Below, piece by piece: positions 17,326 through 25,808 of a DNA stretch of 64,000 nucleotides. The stretch comes from Velthaea sp965214335 (lineage in GTDB: Bacteria > Vulcanimicrobiota > Vulcanimicrobiia > Vulcanimicrobiales > Vulcanimicrobiaceae). A program made the position numbers and the translations under genes. The notes below the pieces were generated by a model. That model did no database searches. It had not been told where the DNA came from and saw only the letters and a list, made by a program, of their open reading frames with translations. Numbering within the stretch: the first letter of the stretch is position 1; each line of letters starts with the position of its first letter. The stretch covers positions 62,001 to 126,000 of the forward strand of contig CBDCBO010000014.1 in NCBI GenBank assembly GCA_965214335.1, written 5' to 3'.

Positions 17326-18162
17326 TTATGCAGTTCGTCCGGCGGCGAACGCCTTGTCTGCCCGAGCGCGAAGATTTGGCGCGTCGACTTGCTCGCACAA
17401 CGCCGCGAACGCATCAGTGGGTCCGCGCCACTGTAGTTCGTCCACGGTCGTGAAGAGCGCCGCATCGGTTCGAAGCGTCGCTAACGTTTTGAACAGCAGT
17501 GCCCGATCGTTCCCAGCGCCCAGAACGTGCGGCGGAAACTGTTCGATTGGCCCGTACCGCGTGAGCAGCGCAACTGCGCCTTTGGGCCCGATGCCCGCAA
17601 TACCGGGGTAGCCGTCGGCCGTATCGCCCACGAGCGCGAGATAGTCGGGGATGAGCGCCGGCGGAACGCCGAACTTCGCCCGAACGCCGTCGGCGTCGCG
17701 GATGATTTTGCTCCGGCGATCGACTTGCACGATCCGTTCAGCGCGAACGCATTGCGCGAGGTCTTTGTCGGGCGTCCAAATACACACTTTGACAACCCGC
17801 TCGTCAGCAGCGGCAGCCGCGGCGGCCGACGCCAGCGCATCGTCCGCTTCGAGTTCGACCATCGGCCAGACGGCGATTCCCATCGCTGCCAACGCATCTT
17901 CGAGCGGCGTGAATTGAGCCCGTAGGGCGGGTTCGATCCCGGCTCCGGTCTTGTAACCGCTCCACATTTCGTTGCGAAACGACTCGATGACATGATCGGT
18001 GGCGACCCCGATATGCGTCGCGCCATCGGCGATCATTTGCAGCACGGTCGTAAGCACACCGACGACGGCGCCAAAGCGACGATCTTCGCCTTTGGTAAAG
18101 CGGCGCAAACCGTAGAAATGACGGAACAATTCATACGTTCCGTCGACCAGATGAACGATCAC
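17326..18162 (-). CDS. 5'-3' exonuclease / flap endonuclease (Pol I N-domain type)
   Basis: 278 residues, a stand-alone T5-FEN-like nuclease. Seen: HLVDGTYELFRHFYG, the second metal site MVELEADDALAS, PDKDLAQCV and the helix-hairpin-helix GDTADGYPGIAGIGPKGAVALL. The acidic clusters match active family members. It would remove 5' flaps or RNA primers. The usual fused polymerase domain is absent; stand-alone forms are common. It sits 36 bp behind an IPNS-like oxygenase, and the metabolic neighbours say nothing about its role. Confidence 0.9.
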   Translation of the reverse strand: MIVHLVDGTYELFRHFYGLRRFTKGEDRRFGAVVGVLTTVLQMIADGATHIGVATDHVIESFRNEMWSGYKTGAGIEPALRAQFTPLEDALAAMGIAVWPMVELEADDALASAAAAAAADERVVKVCIWTPDKDLAQCVRAERIVQVDRRSKIIRDADGVRAKFGVPPALIPDYLALVGDTADGYPGIAGIGPKGAVALLTRYGPIEQFPPHVLGAGNDRALLFKTLATLRTDAALFTTVDELQWRGPTDAFAALCEQVDAPNLRARADKAFAAGRTA

Positions 18163-18198
18163 GTCGACGCTCCTCCCGGACGCCGTTTCGCTCTTCGG

Positions 18199-19197
18199 CT
18201 ACAAGCTCCCGATCCCAAGGTCGGCAACCGCGTCCGTCGTGCTAAGCGGCTGACGGGCCATTTCGAGCATGTGTTCGGCGACGGTACAATGAGAATAACG
18301 CGGCTCGCCTTGCGCCGGCCGGCACGTCGGCACACATGCGACACGGTAATCATACGGCGGGTCGAAGAAGGTCGGCATCGAGTAGCGGCCGCGGCCGCTA
18401 ATGTTCTTGGCGACACGATGCGGCGCGGATCGATACAGCCCATCGGTCAGGCGCAACGCCATCTCGCCCAGAATGATAACAAACGTGTCCGGGACCGGCG
18501 GCGCGGCATGCCAACGCCCGTCACGCCCGCGCACCTCGAGTCCGCCGACATCGTCCTGCAACAACATGGTCAGCAGCCCCCAGTCGACATGCGCGCCGGC
18601 ACCAAATCGATGTGCGCCCGACGCAACGGGCAGCGGCGGATAGTACAGCAACTGCGAGTAGGTGAGCGGCTCCGCTAAAGCATCGGCAAAGTACGTTTCG
18701 GACAGCCCGAGCGAAAGTGCGAGCAGACCGGCGAGGTGCCGGCCCAGCCGGTTCATCGCTGTAACGTAGCGTTCCATATGGTCGCGAAAGCCGGGCGGCC
18801 GCACCGGCCAAAGATTCGTCCCGGTGTTGGGAAAGCGGGCGAGCACGTGCGGATGGTCGGGTGCTAGATCGGGGCCCATGATGAAGCCCTCTTTGAGATC
18901 GCCGGGCGCCGCGGCGTCGATCGTCTGCGTGCCGAACGCTTCATAACCGCGGAAACAATTGGATCGACTGACGTCGATCGCGCGCTTTTCGGTCGCATCG
19001 AGCGCGAAGAACGCTTGCGCCAGCTCGAAGTGGGCGGCGATCAGCGCCGCCGGGACGCCGTGATTCGCCACGCAAAACATGCCGACATCGCGGCCCGCAT
19101 CGCGCACCGCGTGCGCGGCCGCAAGCCGGTCGTTGGGGTCGGCTGAGAACGTTGCGTCGATGTCGATGACGGGAACGGTCAAGGGTGCCATGCGCAT
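18199..19197 (-). CDS. Isopenicillin N synthase-like Fe(II)/2-oxoglutarate oxygenase
   Basis: 332 residues. N-terminal DIOX_N segment (VPVIDIDATF, GMFCVANHGVPAALI) and a C-terminal 2OG-FeII core with HxD in GAHVDWGLLTMLLQDDVGG, distal His in YRSAPHRV and the 2OG-type Arg in GRGRYSMPTFFDPPYD. The metal triad is complete. The family covers plant-like hormone and alkaloid oxygenases and many bacterial enzymes of unknown substrate. A PLP enzyme gene lies 48 bp upstream, so the two may act on one amino-acid-derived compound; that is inference. Confidence 0.9.
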   Translation of the reverse strand: MRMAPLTVPVIDIDATFSADPNDRLAAAHAVRDAGRDVGMFCVANHGVPAALIAAHFELAQAFFALDATEKRAIDVSRSNCFRGYEAFGTQTIDAAAPGDLKEGFIMGPDLAPDHPHVLARFPNTGTNLWPVRPPGFRDHMERYVTAMNRLGRHLAGLLALSLGLSETYFADALAEPLTYSQLLYYPPLPVASGAHRFGAGAHVDWGLLTMLLQDDVGGLEVRGRDGRWHAAPPVPDTFVIILGEMALRLTDGLYRSAPHRVAKNISGRGRYSMPTFFDPPYDYRVACVPTCRPAQGEPRYSHCTVAEHMLEMARQPLSTTDAVADLGIGSL

Positions 19198-19245
19198 GAG
19201 CGAGCTACTACGCGATCGCGGCGATCCGGACCGGCAAAGCGGCCG

Positions 19246-20751
19246 TCAGCGTGCGCCGAATAGCACGCTAACCGGTTCGTTAACCGGTGCACCAAGCAGC
19301 GCGTCGCGGGCCGCAGCGACCGTCGGAAATGCGGCGATTTCGGTCAGCAACGAGATGATTCCATCGAGCGACGGACCCGACCGAGCACCGAGGGCGACCT
19401 TGAAAATACCGCTGCGGCGGGCGCCCTCGAGCGCAATGGCCTCACAACGGTGGCTGCGAAAACCGAAACTGCCGCCGCGCTCGAGGGCCAGACCCCGCCC
19501 GGTCGCCACCTCGATGACCAGCGCGTCTAACTCGGTATACCGTTCGGCCGCGTCATCGCGCAGGTGGAAGAACACAAACGGCGCCTGCGCCGACGGCAGC
19601 TGCCGCGCATCGAGCGCGGGATGGGCGACCGTTTCGAAGAGGCCGCCGGCCGGCACCGCACGTGCCAGGCGCGCATTATGCGCGAACACCGCGGTCGAAT
19701 ATTCGTAGAACGTCGCCGGATCTAGAAAAAACGGAATGTCGAGCAGCGCGACCGTGTCGATCGTCAGTGCCGTTCCGTTCAAGCGCCGCACCAGGCTGAG
19801 CTGGTCCGCCGCGGCATCGAGTTCGGCCCGGCGCTCAGCCGGTGCGTAGAGCGACACAATGCCGACATTGGCAAGTTCGAGCCCCGCTTGATCGAGCTTG
19901 AGGCCGGAGCTGGCTTGAATGACGAGCGGCAACGTCCGGGCTTCATCCAAGATGCGCGTCATCGGTATCGATGGTCCGACGAGCGTGCTGTCAATGATCA
20001 CGACCGGCGGCGTTCGTTGGGTGGCAAGCTGCCGGGCCGCGCGTTCGACGTCGAACGGCCGCAGCCAGGGGTCGTAAACGATCGGCTCGACGAAGACAAC
20101 GTCGGGCGGCCGACTCACGCTCGCCGCGACGAACGACTCTTCGGTATCGACCACCTCGGCGTCACAGCCGTGGGTTCCCAACGCCACAAGGTCGAGCGTT
20201 TCGAAGTAGGCTGCGGCGACTAATAACCCGGCCGGCGTGCTACGCGGTCCGAGCACGGCCGGCAACATCTGCATGATGCCCGAGAGTGCCGCCATGCCGC
20301 TCGAGAACAGCAAGTGGCGCCCGAGCCAACCCGCGGGGACCGGCCGATACGCGGGCAGCCGTAGATCGAGCGGGTTTTCTTCGAGGCTGCGCTCGTACGC
20401 GTATGCGATGGTCGTGCGCGAGGGCAGCAATTTGTGCCGGCCGGCGGCGGGCGACCGATACGTGACGTCGGCGTGTTCGTGCGCGGTGGCCATCCACGCC
20501 CGGCGCAATTGTGACACCAACGCTTCGAGCGCGCGCTCGCCGTCCGGCGTTTCGAGCGACGGGGCCTGAGTTAATGCCAGCAGCTGTTCGTACCACGCGC
20601 CCACGATCGCGCGCCGTCGTTCGCCGACCGCCGGCATGGCTTCGGCAAGGGCGATTAAACGATCGCACTCCCGCGCTAAGTCGTGAGACGCATCCTGAGC
20701 CGGCGGCATCTTTCCATGTGCCCGCTTCGGCGCCGGTCGCAACCTGCGCAT
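19246..20751 (-). CDS. PLP-dependent fold-type-I enzyme, distantly Cys/Met-metabolism-like
   Basis: 501 residues. The centre resembles fold-type-I PLP enzymes: HLLFSSGMAALSGIMQML (cofactor-phosphate loop), FVEPIVYDPWLRPFD, VVIIDSTLVGPSIP and a probable Schiff-base Lys in IQASSGLKLDQAGLELANVG. An N-terminal ~130-residue extension (RECDRLIALAEAMP...) is not part of the usual domain. Start ATG 20751 is preceded by AGGTGG at 8 bases. It heads the minus-strand run with the IPNS-like oxygenase. The reaction cannot be named; lyase, transferase or decarboxylase are all open. The Lys assignment is by pattern only. Confidence 0.7.
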   Translation of the reverse strand: MRRLRPAPKRAHGKMPPAQDASHDLARECDRLIALAEAMPAVGERRRAIVGAWYEQLLALTQAPSLETPDGERALEALVSQLRRAWMATAHEHADVTYRSPAAGRHKLLPSRTTIAYAYERSLEENPLDLRLPAYRPVPAGWLGRHLLFSSGMAALSGIMQMLPAVLGPRSTPAGLLVAAAYFETLDLVALGTHGCDAEVVDTEESFVAASVSRPPDVVFVEPIVYDPWLRPFDVERAARQLATQRTPPVVIIDSTLVGPSIPMTRILDEARTLPLVIQASSGLKLDQAGLELANVGIVSLYAPAERRAELDAAADQLSLVRRLNGTALTIDTVALLDIPFFLDPATFYEYSTAVFAHNARLARAVPAGGLFETVAHPALDARQLPSAQAPFVFFHLRDDAAERYTELDALVIEVATGRGLALERGGSFGFRSHRCEAIALEGARRSGIFKVALGARSGPSLDGIISLLTEIAAFPTVAAARDALLGAPVNEPVSVLFGAR

Positions 20752-21196
20752 TCAAGTCACCACCTGACCCAGGGCTACTACCAGGGTTGTACCGGGGCTA
20801 GCGTCCATCTATGGGTCTTCGGCAAGCGCGGTAGGCGCGGTGTTGCCGCGCGATGTCTCCACGAAGGAGCTCACATGCAACGCTGTCCGTCGAGTGACCG
20901 CAACGGCTTCAAGCGCCGGCACGCGCCGGTCGTTGAGCTTCGCGGTTGCCGACGCGGCGCGAGACAACGAGCATAAGCATCGCGGCGCCCGGATCGTCGC
21001 TCTCACCGCCGCCATCGTACCGAGGCGACCGACGCGAGCAGATCGGACGACGGCACTTGATCGCACAAAGATCGTTTTAGCGATTAAACGTTGCCAGGCT
21101 CGCCGGGCTCAGACTTCATGAGATAACAGGTAAAGGTTCGAGCGGCCGACACGCAAGACGCGCGCAACGTGGTTCGAATTATAGCAACGGGCAATC
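20752..21196. other. Gap with one small candidate ORF
   Basis: About 445 bp between the divergent PLP-enzyme and marR-type genes. Longer frames on both strands give arginine/alanine-rich products without start sites or similarity. The only item with a good start signal is the 33-codon ORF at 20875. Confidence 0.4.
20875..20976 (+). CDS. Candidate small ORF with strong Shine-Dalgarno
   Basis: 33 codons. ATG 20875 is preceded by AAGGAG (20864-20869) at 5-base spacing, one of the best ribosome sites in the window. The product is basic and has two Cys (MQRCPSSDRNGF... and ELRGCRRG). I do not recognise it. It may be a leader peptide or chance. Confidence 0.25.
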   Translation: MQRCPSSDRNGFKRRHAPVVELRGCRRGARQRA

Positions 21197-21199
21197 ATT

Positions 21200-21211
21200 T
21201 TGCATATGCAA
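21200..21211. promoter_or_regulatory. MarR-type operator candidate 1
   Basis: TTGCATATGCAA, a perfect 12-bp palindrome upstream of the marR-type gene. It fits a shared TGYATATRCA core also present at 21255-21264 and 21742-21751. Likely autoregulatory site. Confidence 0.5.
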
Positions 21212-21253
21212 TATTCTGTGGCAAGACACTCAGAGCTGCTTGACATCCGATAT

Positions 21254-21718
21254 ATGTATATGCAAGCATACCGTGTGAGTAGTTCCGCAGCTTCTCGACT
21301 AGCGCAAGAAATGGGGAGTTCGTGCCTTAATATGCGGGCACGCCTTGTGTCGCGCGTGATCACGGGGCTGTATGATGATGCGCTGCGCCCGTTCGGCATA
21401 AAGGCTAGCCAACTCAACGTTCTTGTCACCATCGCGGGCATGGGTCCGGTGAGAAAGACGGACGTCGGCCGGTACATGCAGCTTGACACATCGACACTAA
21501 GCCGAAATCTGCGGGTCATGCATACGAACTGCTGGATCGAGGAAGTTGATGACGCTACCGATGGGCGAGGCGCTCCGATCCGGATTACTGGCCGGGGAGA
21601 AGCGCTCCTCGCGAAGGTCGCGCCCGCTTGGCGCACTGCTCAACGACGCACTTCGCGGCTTATTGGCCCAGACGGTACGTCGGCGTTAAGGGAACTTGCT
21701 TCCGGTCTCTCATCGTAG
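21254..21718 (+). CDS. MarR-family transcriptional regulator
   Basis: About 154 residues from ATG 21254; 21260, 21311 or 21332 are possible later starts and none has a strong ribosome site. Seen: LVSRVITGLYDDALRPFGIK dimer helix, LNVLVTIAGMGPVRKTDVGR and recognition helix MQLDTSTLSRNLRVMHTNCW, then the wing RGAPIRITGRGEALL. It sits 76 bp before an NmrA-like reductase gene and has TGYATATRCA palindromes on both sides. Inference: it represses itself and the reductase and responds to a small, perhaps toxic or redox-active, molecule. A Cys pair is not evident. Confidence 0.85.
   Translation: MYMQAYRVSSSAASRLAQEMGSSCLNMRARLVSRVITGLYDDALRPFGIKASQLNVLVTIAGMGPVRKTDVGRYMQLDTSTLSRNLRVMHTNCWIEEVDDATDGRGAPIRITGRGEALLAKVAPAWRTAQRRTSRLIGPDGTSALRELASGLSS
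21255..21264. promoter_or_regulatory. MarR-type operator candidate 2
   Basis: TGTATATGCA, near-palindromic and matching the TGYATATRCA core of its two neighbours. It overlaps the ATG at 21254/21260, which argues for either a later start or a binding site inside the coding region. Confidence 0.35.
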
Positions 21719-21728
21719 GCGAATTTTT

Positions 21729-21758
21729 TTGCTCATTTTGTTGTATATACATTTTAAT
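21729..21758 (+). promoter_or_regulatory. Promoter with embedded MarR-type operator
   Basis: TTGCTC (21729-21734) and TTTAAT (21753-21758) are 18 bases apart in a locally AT-rich stretch. The palindrome TGTATATACA (21742-21751) fills the spacer, where a bound repressor would block RNA polymerase. It drives the NmrA-like gene at 21795. Confidence 0.45.
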
Positions 21759-21794
21759 GTGGACTGATTGCGCGTGACATCAGAAGGAGTCGAC

Positions 21795-22916
21795 ATGGAG
21801 CCCATCTTCGTCACCGGAGCGACAGGAAAAATTGGAGGAGCAGTTGCGGCAGAGCTATTGTCGCGTGGCGTTCCTGTGCGCGCTTTTGTCCGTGCCGTGG
21901 ACGCACGAAGCGACCAACTTCGCTCCAAGGGGGCGCAGATCGTCGTCGGCGACATCTTCGACTACGACAGTCTCCTTCACGCGCTGACGGGATGCACTCG
22001 CGCGTTCTACTGCCCGCCGATGGACCCGTACATCTCGCAAAGCGCGATGGCATTCGCCCTAGCCGCTGCCGATGCCGGGACCCGCTCGATCGTTGGCCTA
22101 AGCCAATGGCTCGCGAATCCCGCAAGCCCGGCGCTGCTGACGCGGGGACATTGGCTGGTAGACCGCACGTTTGCCCGGCTTCCGGAAACAACGTTTACGA
22201 TCGTGAACCCCGGATATTTCGCGGACAACATTCTTGGTCAGCTCATTGCAATGGCGGCGAATCTCGGCCAATACCCGTGGCCGTATGGCGACAGCCTTAA
22301 CGCGTGGCCGTCCAACGAAGACATCGCCGGCGTTGCGGTCGCGGCACTACTCGATCCGGCGCGCCACAACGGCCGAACATATCGGCCTACCGGTCCGAAA
22401 CTGATCTCTGGACGCGATGTTGCCGATACGCTTTCTCGCGTACTCGGACGGCGTGTAACGTTCAGGTCAATGCCGGAGTGGATGTTCTTAAAAGCCGTGC
22501 GCGCAGCGGGGTTCTCCTCGTTCGTGCAGTTCCAAATGGTTACATACAACGAGGAGCAGCGTCGCGGCGCGTTCGCGTACAACGCGCCTACGGATCACGT
22601 GCTGCGCGCAACGGGACGTGAGGCGGAACCCTTCGAGGCGACCGTTGCACGCTACGCTGCACTCCCGGAAGCGCAAGCGTCGTTTCGCAATCGGTTATCG
22701 GCCCTTGGACAGCTGATGAAGATTATTACGACGCCCCTGCTCGACTTTAAGCGCTTTGAACGCCTGGCTGGATTGCCGGTCGCGCCGACGCCGCGTCTTT
22801 CGGTTGGCGACGAACGCTGGCGCATAGAGCACGCGCCTCGCCCAGACGTTCCGCGAATTTGCGAAGCAAATGCCGCTCGACTCGATACCGCTGCGCTCGA
22901 CGACGTTGTCGCGTGA
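21795..22916 (+). CDS. NmrA-like NAD(P)-binding atypical SDR (first copy)
   Basis: About 373 residues. N-terminal dinucleotide motif FVTGATGKIGGAVAAELLSRG, VVGDIFDYDSLLHAL, NPGYFADNILG and VLGRRVTFRSMPE, typical of NmrA/QOR2-like reductases or redox sensors. ATG 21795 follows AAGGAG at 5 bases. A C-terminal tail of ~80 residues beyond the usual ~290 (to ARLDTAALDDVVA) is unassigned. A related gene lies at 24297. Likely under MarR control through the palindrome in its promoter. Substrate unknown. Confidence 0.87.
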   Translation: MEPIFVTGATGKIGGAVAAELLSRGVPVRAFVRAVDARSDQLRSKGAQIVVGDIFDYDSLLHALTGCTRAFYCPPMDPYISQSAMAFALAAADAGTRSIVGLSQWLANPASPALLTRGHWLVDRTFARLPETTFTIVNPGYFADNILGQLIAMAANLGQYPWPYGDSLNAWPSNEDIAGVAVAALLDPARHNGRTYRPTGPKLISGRDVADTLSRVLGRRVTFRSMPEWMFLKAVRAAGFSSFVQFQMVTYNEEQRRGAFAYNAPTDHVLRATGREAEPFEATVARYAALPEAQASFRNRLSALGQLMKIITTPLLDFKRFERLAGLPVAPTPRLSVGDERWRIEHAPRPDVPRICEANAARLDTAALDDVVA

Positions 22917-23082
22917 CGACGACGTCGCTTGGCGCCCACCGTAATCAATGTTCGGCAGAGCATCGCTTTGTAGCCGATCTCATTGCCGTTGGCGGCGCGT
23001 TTTATACGCGCTTCCTGCGTGCGTCGGCCGAATTCTCGTTTCTTTTTTTCGCTTCTTCTTAATCCCACTCGGAGCAACAATC

Positions 23083-23910
23083 GTGACGAAAAGCACAGAC
23101 CGCGTAGTGCAGCACTATCAATCCGGCGTTATAGATGAGGAAGATGTCCTTCGTAAAATATCTGCGATGGTCGACGACATGGGCGGCTCAACCGTGACGT
23201 CGTCCAATCTTGCGAATCTCGATCAGTTTCACGTCGGTGGGCTTGCTGCAACAATTGAACTTGCTCGCCGCGCCGAGATACGTTCCGACATGAAGGTTCT
23301 CGACGCCGGGTCGGGACTCGGCGGCCCCTCACGCTATCTTGCCGAGCATTTCGGCTGCGTTGTTACGGGAATCGATTTGTCGCCGCTCTACGTCGCAATC
23401 TCGACGATGCTAACGAAGCGCGCGGGGCTGGAAGACAACGTTGATTATCGCGTCGGCGATCTTGCCCGGTTACCTTTTCCCGACGCACAGTTCAATCTTG
23501 TTTGGACGCAGCATGTCGTCATGAATATCGCCGATCGCGACGGTCTGTACGGCGAGCTTCGCCGCGTCCTCAAGAGCGACGGTAGATTCGTTTGGTACGA
23601 TGTTCTAGCCGGCGATGATGCAGAGGCGCCACATTATCCTGTGCCGTGGTCTCATACGCCCGAAAATAGCACCTTGCTGACCCTTAAAGATACGGTCGCG
23701 AAGCTCAACCGCTTCGGCTTCGAAGTAACGCTGTGCGACGACGTCACGGCGTTGGCCCGAACATGGTTGCCTCGACAGCAAGAACCCTTGCCGATTTCCG
23801 GCGCCGGCATTGTCGTCGGCCCGCGAATGGGTGAAATGGTCGCAAACTTTGGCCGCAACATCGCCGAAGGTCGCGTCAAGCTCGTGATGGGCGTTTGCTC
23901 CGCAGCATAA
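23083..23910 (+). CDS. SAM-dependent methyltransferase (class I, UbiE/sarcosine-methyltransferase-like)
   Basis: About 275 residues. Seen: SAM motif VLDAGSGLGGPSRYLAEHFG, GIDLSPLYVAIS, DLARLPFPDAQFNLVWTQHV and LKSDGRFVWYDVLAGDD. The frame opens earlier, but GTG 23083 has GGAG 8 bases upstream and starts in the conserved region. The N-terminal QHYQSGVIDEEDVLRKI resembles glycine/sarcosine and tocopherol-type methyltransferases acting on small metabolites. It lies between two NmrA-like reductases, suggesting one small-molecule modification set; that link is inference. Confidence 0.85.
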   Translation: MTKSTDRVVQHYQSGVIDEEDVLRKISAMVDDMGGSTVTSSNLANLDQFHVGGLAATIELARRAEIRSDMKVLDAGSGLGGPSRYLAEHFGCVVTGIDLSPLYVAISTMLTKRAGLEDNVDYRVGDLARLPFPDAQFNLVWTQHVVMNIADRDGLYGELRRVLKSDGRFVWYDVLAGDDAEAPHYPVPWSHTPENSTLLTLKDTVAKLNRFGFEVTLCDDVTALARTWLPRQQEPLPISGAGIVVGPRMGEMVANFGRNIAEGRVKLVMGVCSAA

Positions 23911-24117
23911 AGCTTGCCGGAATAATCGCAGTTAAAGCACTGTGCTCGATTGCATGCATATCGAAAACGGCCGTGAGTAGAATCTGATGCAATGTCGCCT
24001 GGGGCTTTGCAATATGGCGGCAACTTCGGCTTCAAAATCTTGGACGGCGGATCCATTCCAATTAATGACGGCGCTAGGGATACTTTTGACACTCGTGGCT
24101 CAGCCTTGGAGATATTT

Positions 24118-24300
24118 ATGAAGCTGTATAATTTTGCGGCGTCCCCATGCGGGTCGCGGGTTCGATTGGCCTATTGGAACGTAGCGCAGGCGGAACGTAC
24201 TAATTCGCAGGTGACCGCCGAGCAAATTGAAGGGCTACCGCCGGGGTCGCGGGCGTTCACCCAACGGCGGATGAGTGCCTCGCCCTTGCAAGTATCATGA
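24118..24300 (+). pseudogene. Glutathione S-transferase N-terminal fragment
   Basis: 60 codons. ATG 24118 with GGAG 6 bases upstream begins MKLYNFAASPCGSRVRLAYW, the start of the thioredoxin-like domain of GST proteins. Similarity then stops and the frame ends in ATGA overlapping the next gene. Normal GSTs are ~200 residues, so this is a remnant or a fused junction. It may still be translated and couple translation into the reductase. Confidence 0.4.
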
Positions 24301-25172
24301 CGGGCGCGACACTCGTCACCGGCGCGACCGGCAAAACCGGCGCTTATGCCGCCCGGTTTTTGATCGAGCGCGGCCACAAAGTACGGGCGTTCGTGCACCG
24401 AGCGGACGAGCGCGCCGAACGCCTAGCCGAGGCGGGAGCCGATGTGGTGGTCGGCGACCTGCTCGACCTCGACGCGGTGGCGCGCGCGATGCAGGGTGTA
24501 TCGGGTGCCTATTTCTGCTACCCAATTGCACCCGGACTGGTTGAAGCGACGGCCTACTTTGCGCAGGCCGCACGCGATGAAGGCGTCGGCGCGATCGTCA
24601 ACATGTCACAAATATCCGCGCGTAGAGACGCCGGAAGCATCGCCGCCCGGCACCATTGGATTAGCGAACGTATTCTCGATTGGTCGGGCGTCGCGACGAC
24701 TCACCTTCGGCCGACCTTCTTTGCCGAATGGATAACAATGTTCGCTGGTTCGATCGACGAACAGGGCGTACTTGCTCTTCCTTTCGGCGACGGTCGACAC
24801 GCTCCGATCGCGGCCGAAGATCAGGGTCGAGTCATAGCGTCGATTCTCGACGATCCACTAGCGCATGCCGGCACGACGTATCCGCTCTTCGGTCCAGTGG
24901 AAATGACACATCACGAACTTGCGCACGAATTGACCCGATTGCTAAGTAAGCCCGTTCGCTACGAGCCGCTCTCGGTCGAGAACTTTAGCGAAATAATGAG
25001 GACACGAGGGCTCTCAGACCACATCATCCAGCACCTTTCGCACGTCGCGCTCGACTACAGGACAGGACGCTTCGCAGGAAAAAACGACGTGGTCGAGCGC
25101 GTCGGCGGCATGCCGGCAACGACGGTTGAGCGCTTCATCAATCAACATCGCAACCTGTTTACGTCAGCGTGA
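24297..25172 (+). CDS. NmrA-like NAD(P)-binding reductase (second copy)
   Basis: 291 residues, the standard length for NmrA/azoreductase-like atypical SDRs. Seen: LVTGATGKTGAYAARFLIERG, VVGDLLDLDAVARAMQG, HLRPTFFAEWITMFAG, MTHHELAHELTRLLSKPVRY. Start ATG 24297 overlaps the GST-fragment stop. It is related to the 21795 gene but lacks that gene's C-terminal tail. Function probably NAD(P)H-dependent reduction or redox sensing; the sequence does not narrow it. Confidence 0.88.
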   Translation: MTGATLVTGATGKTGAYAARFLIERGHKVRAFVHRADERAERLAEAGADVVVGDLLDLDAVARAMQGVSGAYFCYPIAPGLVEATAYFAQAARDEGVGAIVNMSQISARRDAGSIAARHHWISERILDWSGVATTHLRPTFFAEWITMFAGSIDEQGVLALPFGDGRHAPIAAEDQGRVIASILDDPLAHAGTTYPLFGPVEMTHHELAHELTRLLSKPVRYEPLSVENFSEIMRTRGLSDHIIQHLSHVALDYRTGRFAGKNDVVERVGGMPATTVERFINQHRNLFTSA

Positions 25173-25191
25173 CGCCTGCCGGCTGCGCCAA

Positions 25192-25701
25192 TCAGCGGTA
25201 AAACGTGTAAACGGCGCTGTAGTGGCGAGCCACGGTCGCGCCGGTCGACGACGCATCGCAAACCGTTGCGGGTGGCAAGCCGCCTGACGTATCCCAGCGG
25301 CGCACGAACCGCACGCCGCTGAGCACACCGCTTCCCGTCGACGAGACCACGCTTAGCAACAACGCTGCGACGCCATCGGGCCGCTCGACTTTGGCCAGCG
25401 GATGTGCGCCGTCGGCAACGATGGCGCTGCCGTCGGTTGCGGTCCAACGCGGCCCGACACCGTGGGTGCCAAAATCGCTGCCGTCGGCGTCGACCAGAAT
25501 TGCTTTGGGACCGGTAAGGACCCACGCGAACGTACCGGTGCTCGTCGCGCGGCACGCATAGATTTGCACCCCGCCGGCCTGCACTTCACGCACCACGCCG
25601 GCCCCGGGGGGTGCCGCGATGTCAGCCGGCGACTCACCCGCTGCCGAGGCGGCTCCAGCGCACAACAGCATCGCTGCGAATAGGGAAAGCTTTTGCCGCA
25701 C
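25192..25701 (-). CDS. DUF3455 secreted protein
   Basis: About 169 residues with an N-terminal signal peptide (KLSLFAAMLLCAGAASAA). The mature part shows the DUF3455 pattern: GVQIYACRATSTGTFAWVL, ILVDADGSDFGTHGVGPRW, DGSAIVADG and the tail ARHYSAVYTFYR. GTG 25701 has an excellent AGGAGG upstream and places the signal correctly; longer starts at 25719 and 25743 are less likely. Family function is unknown. It converges on the NmrA-like gene. Confidence 0.85.
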   Translation of the reverse strand: MRQKLSLFAAMLLCAGAASAAGESPADIAAPPGAGVVREVQAGGVQIYACRATSTGTFAWVLTGPKAILVDADGSDFGTHGVGPRWTATDGSAIVADGAHPLAKVERPDGVAALLLSVVSSTGSGVLSGVRFVRRWDTSGGLPPATVCDASSTGATVARHYSAVYTFYR

Positions 25702-25808
25702 GGCGCTCCTCCTCAACATGACCGACGACGCTTGCGCGCCCATCGCGCAGCTTCCCGCGGCCGGGCGGGATGCCGCGAGCGGAACCAGCGCGCGGTATAC
25801 TGTGCGGC

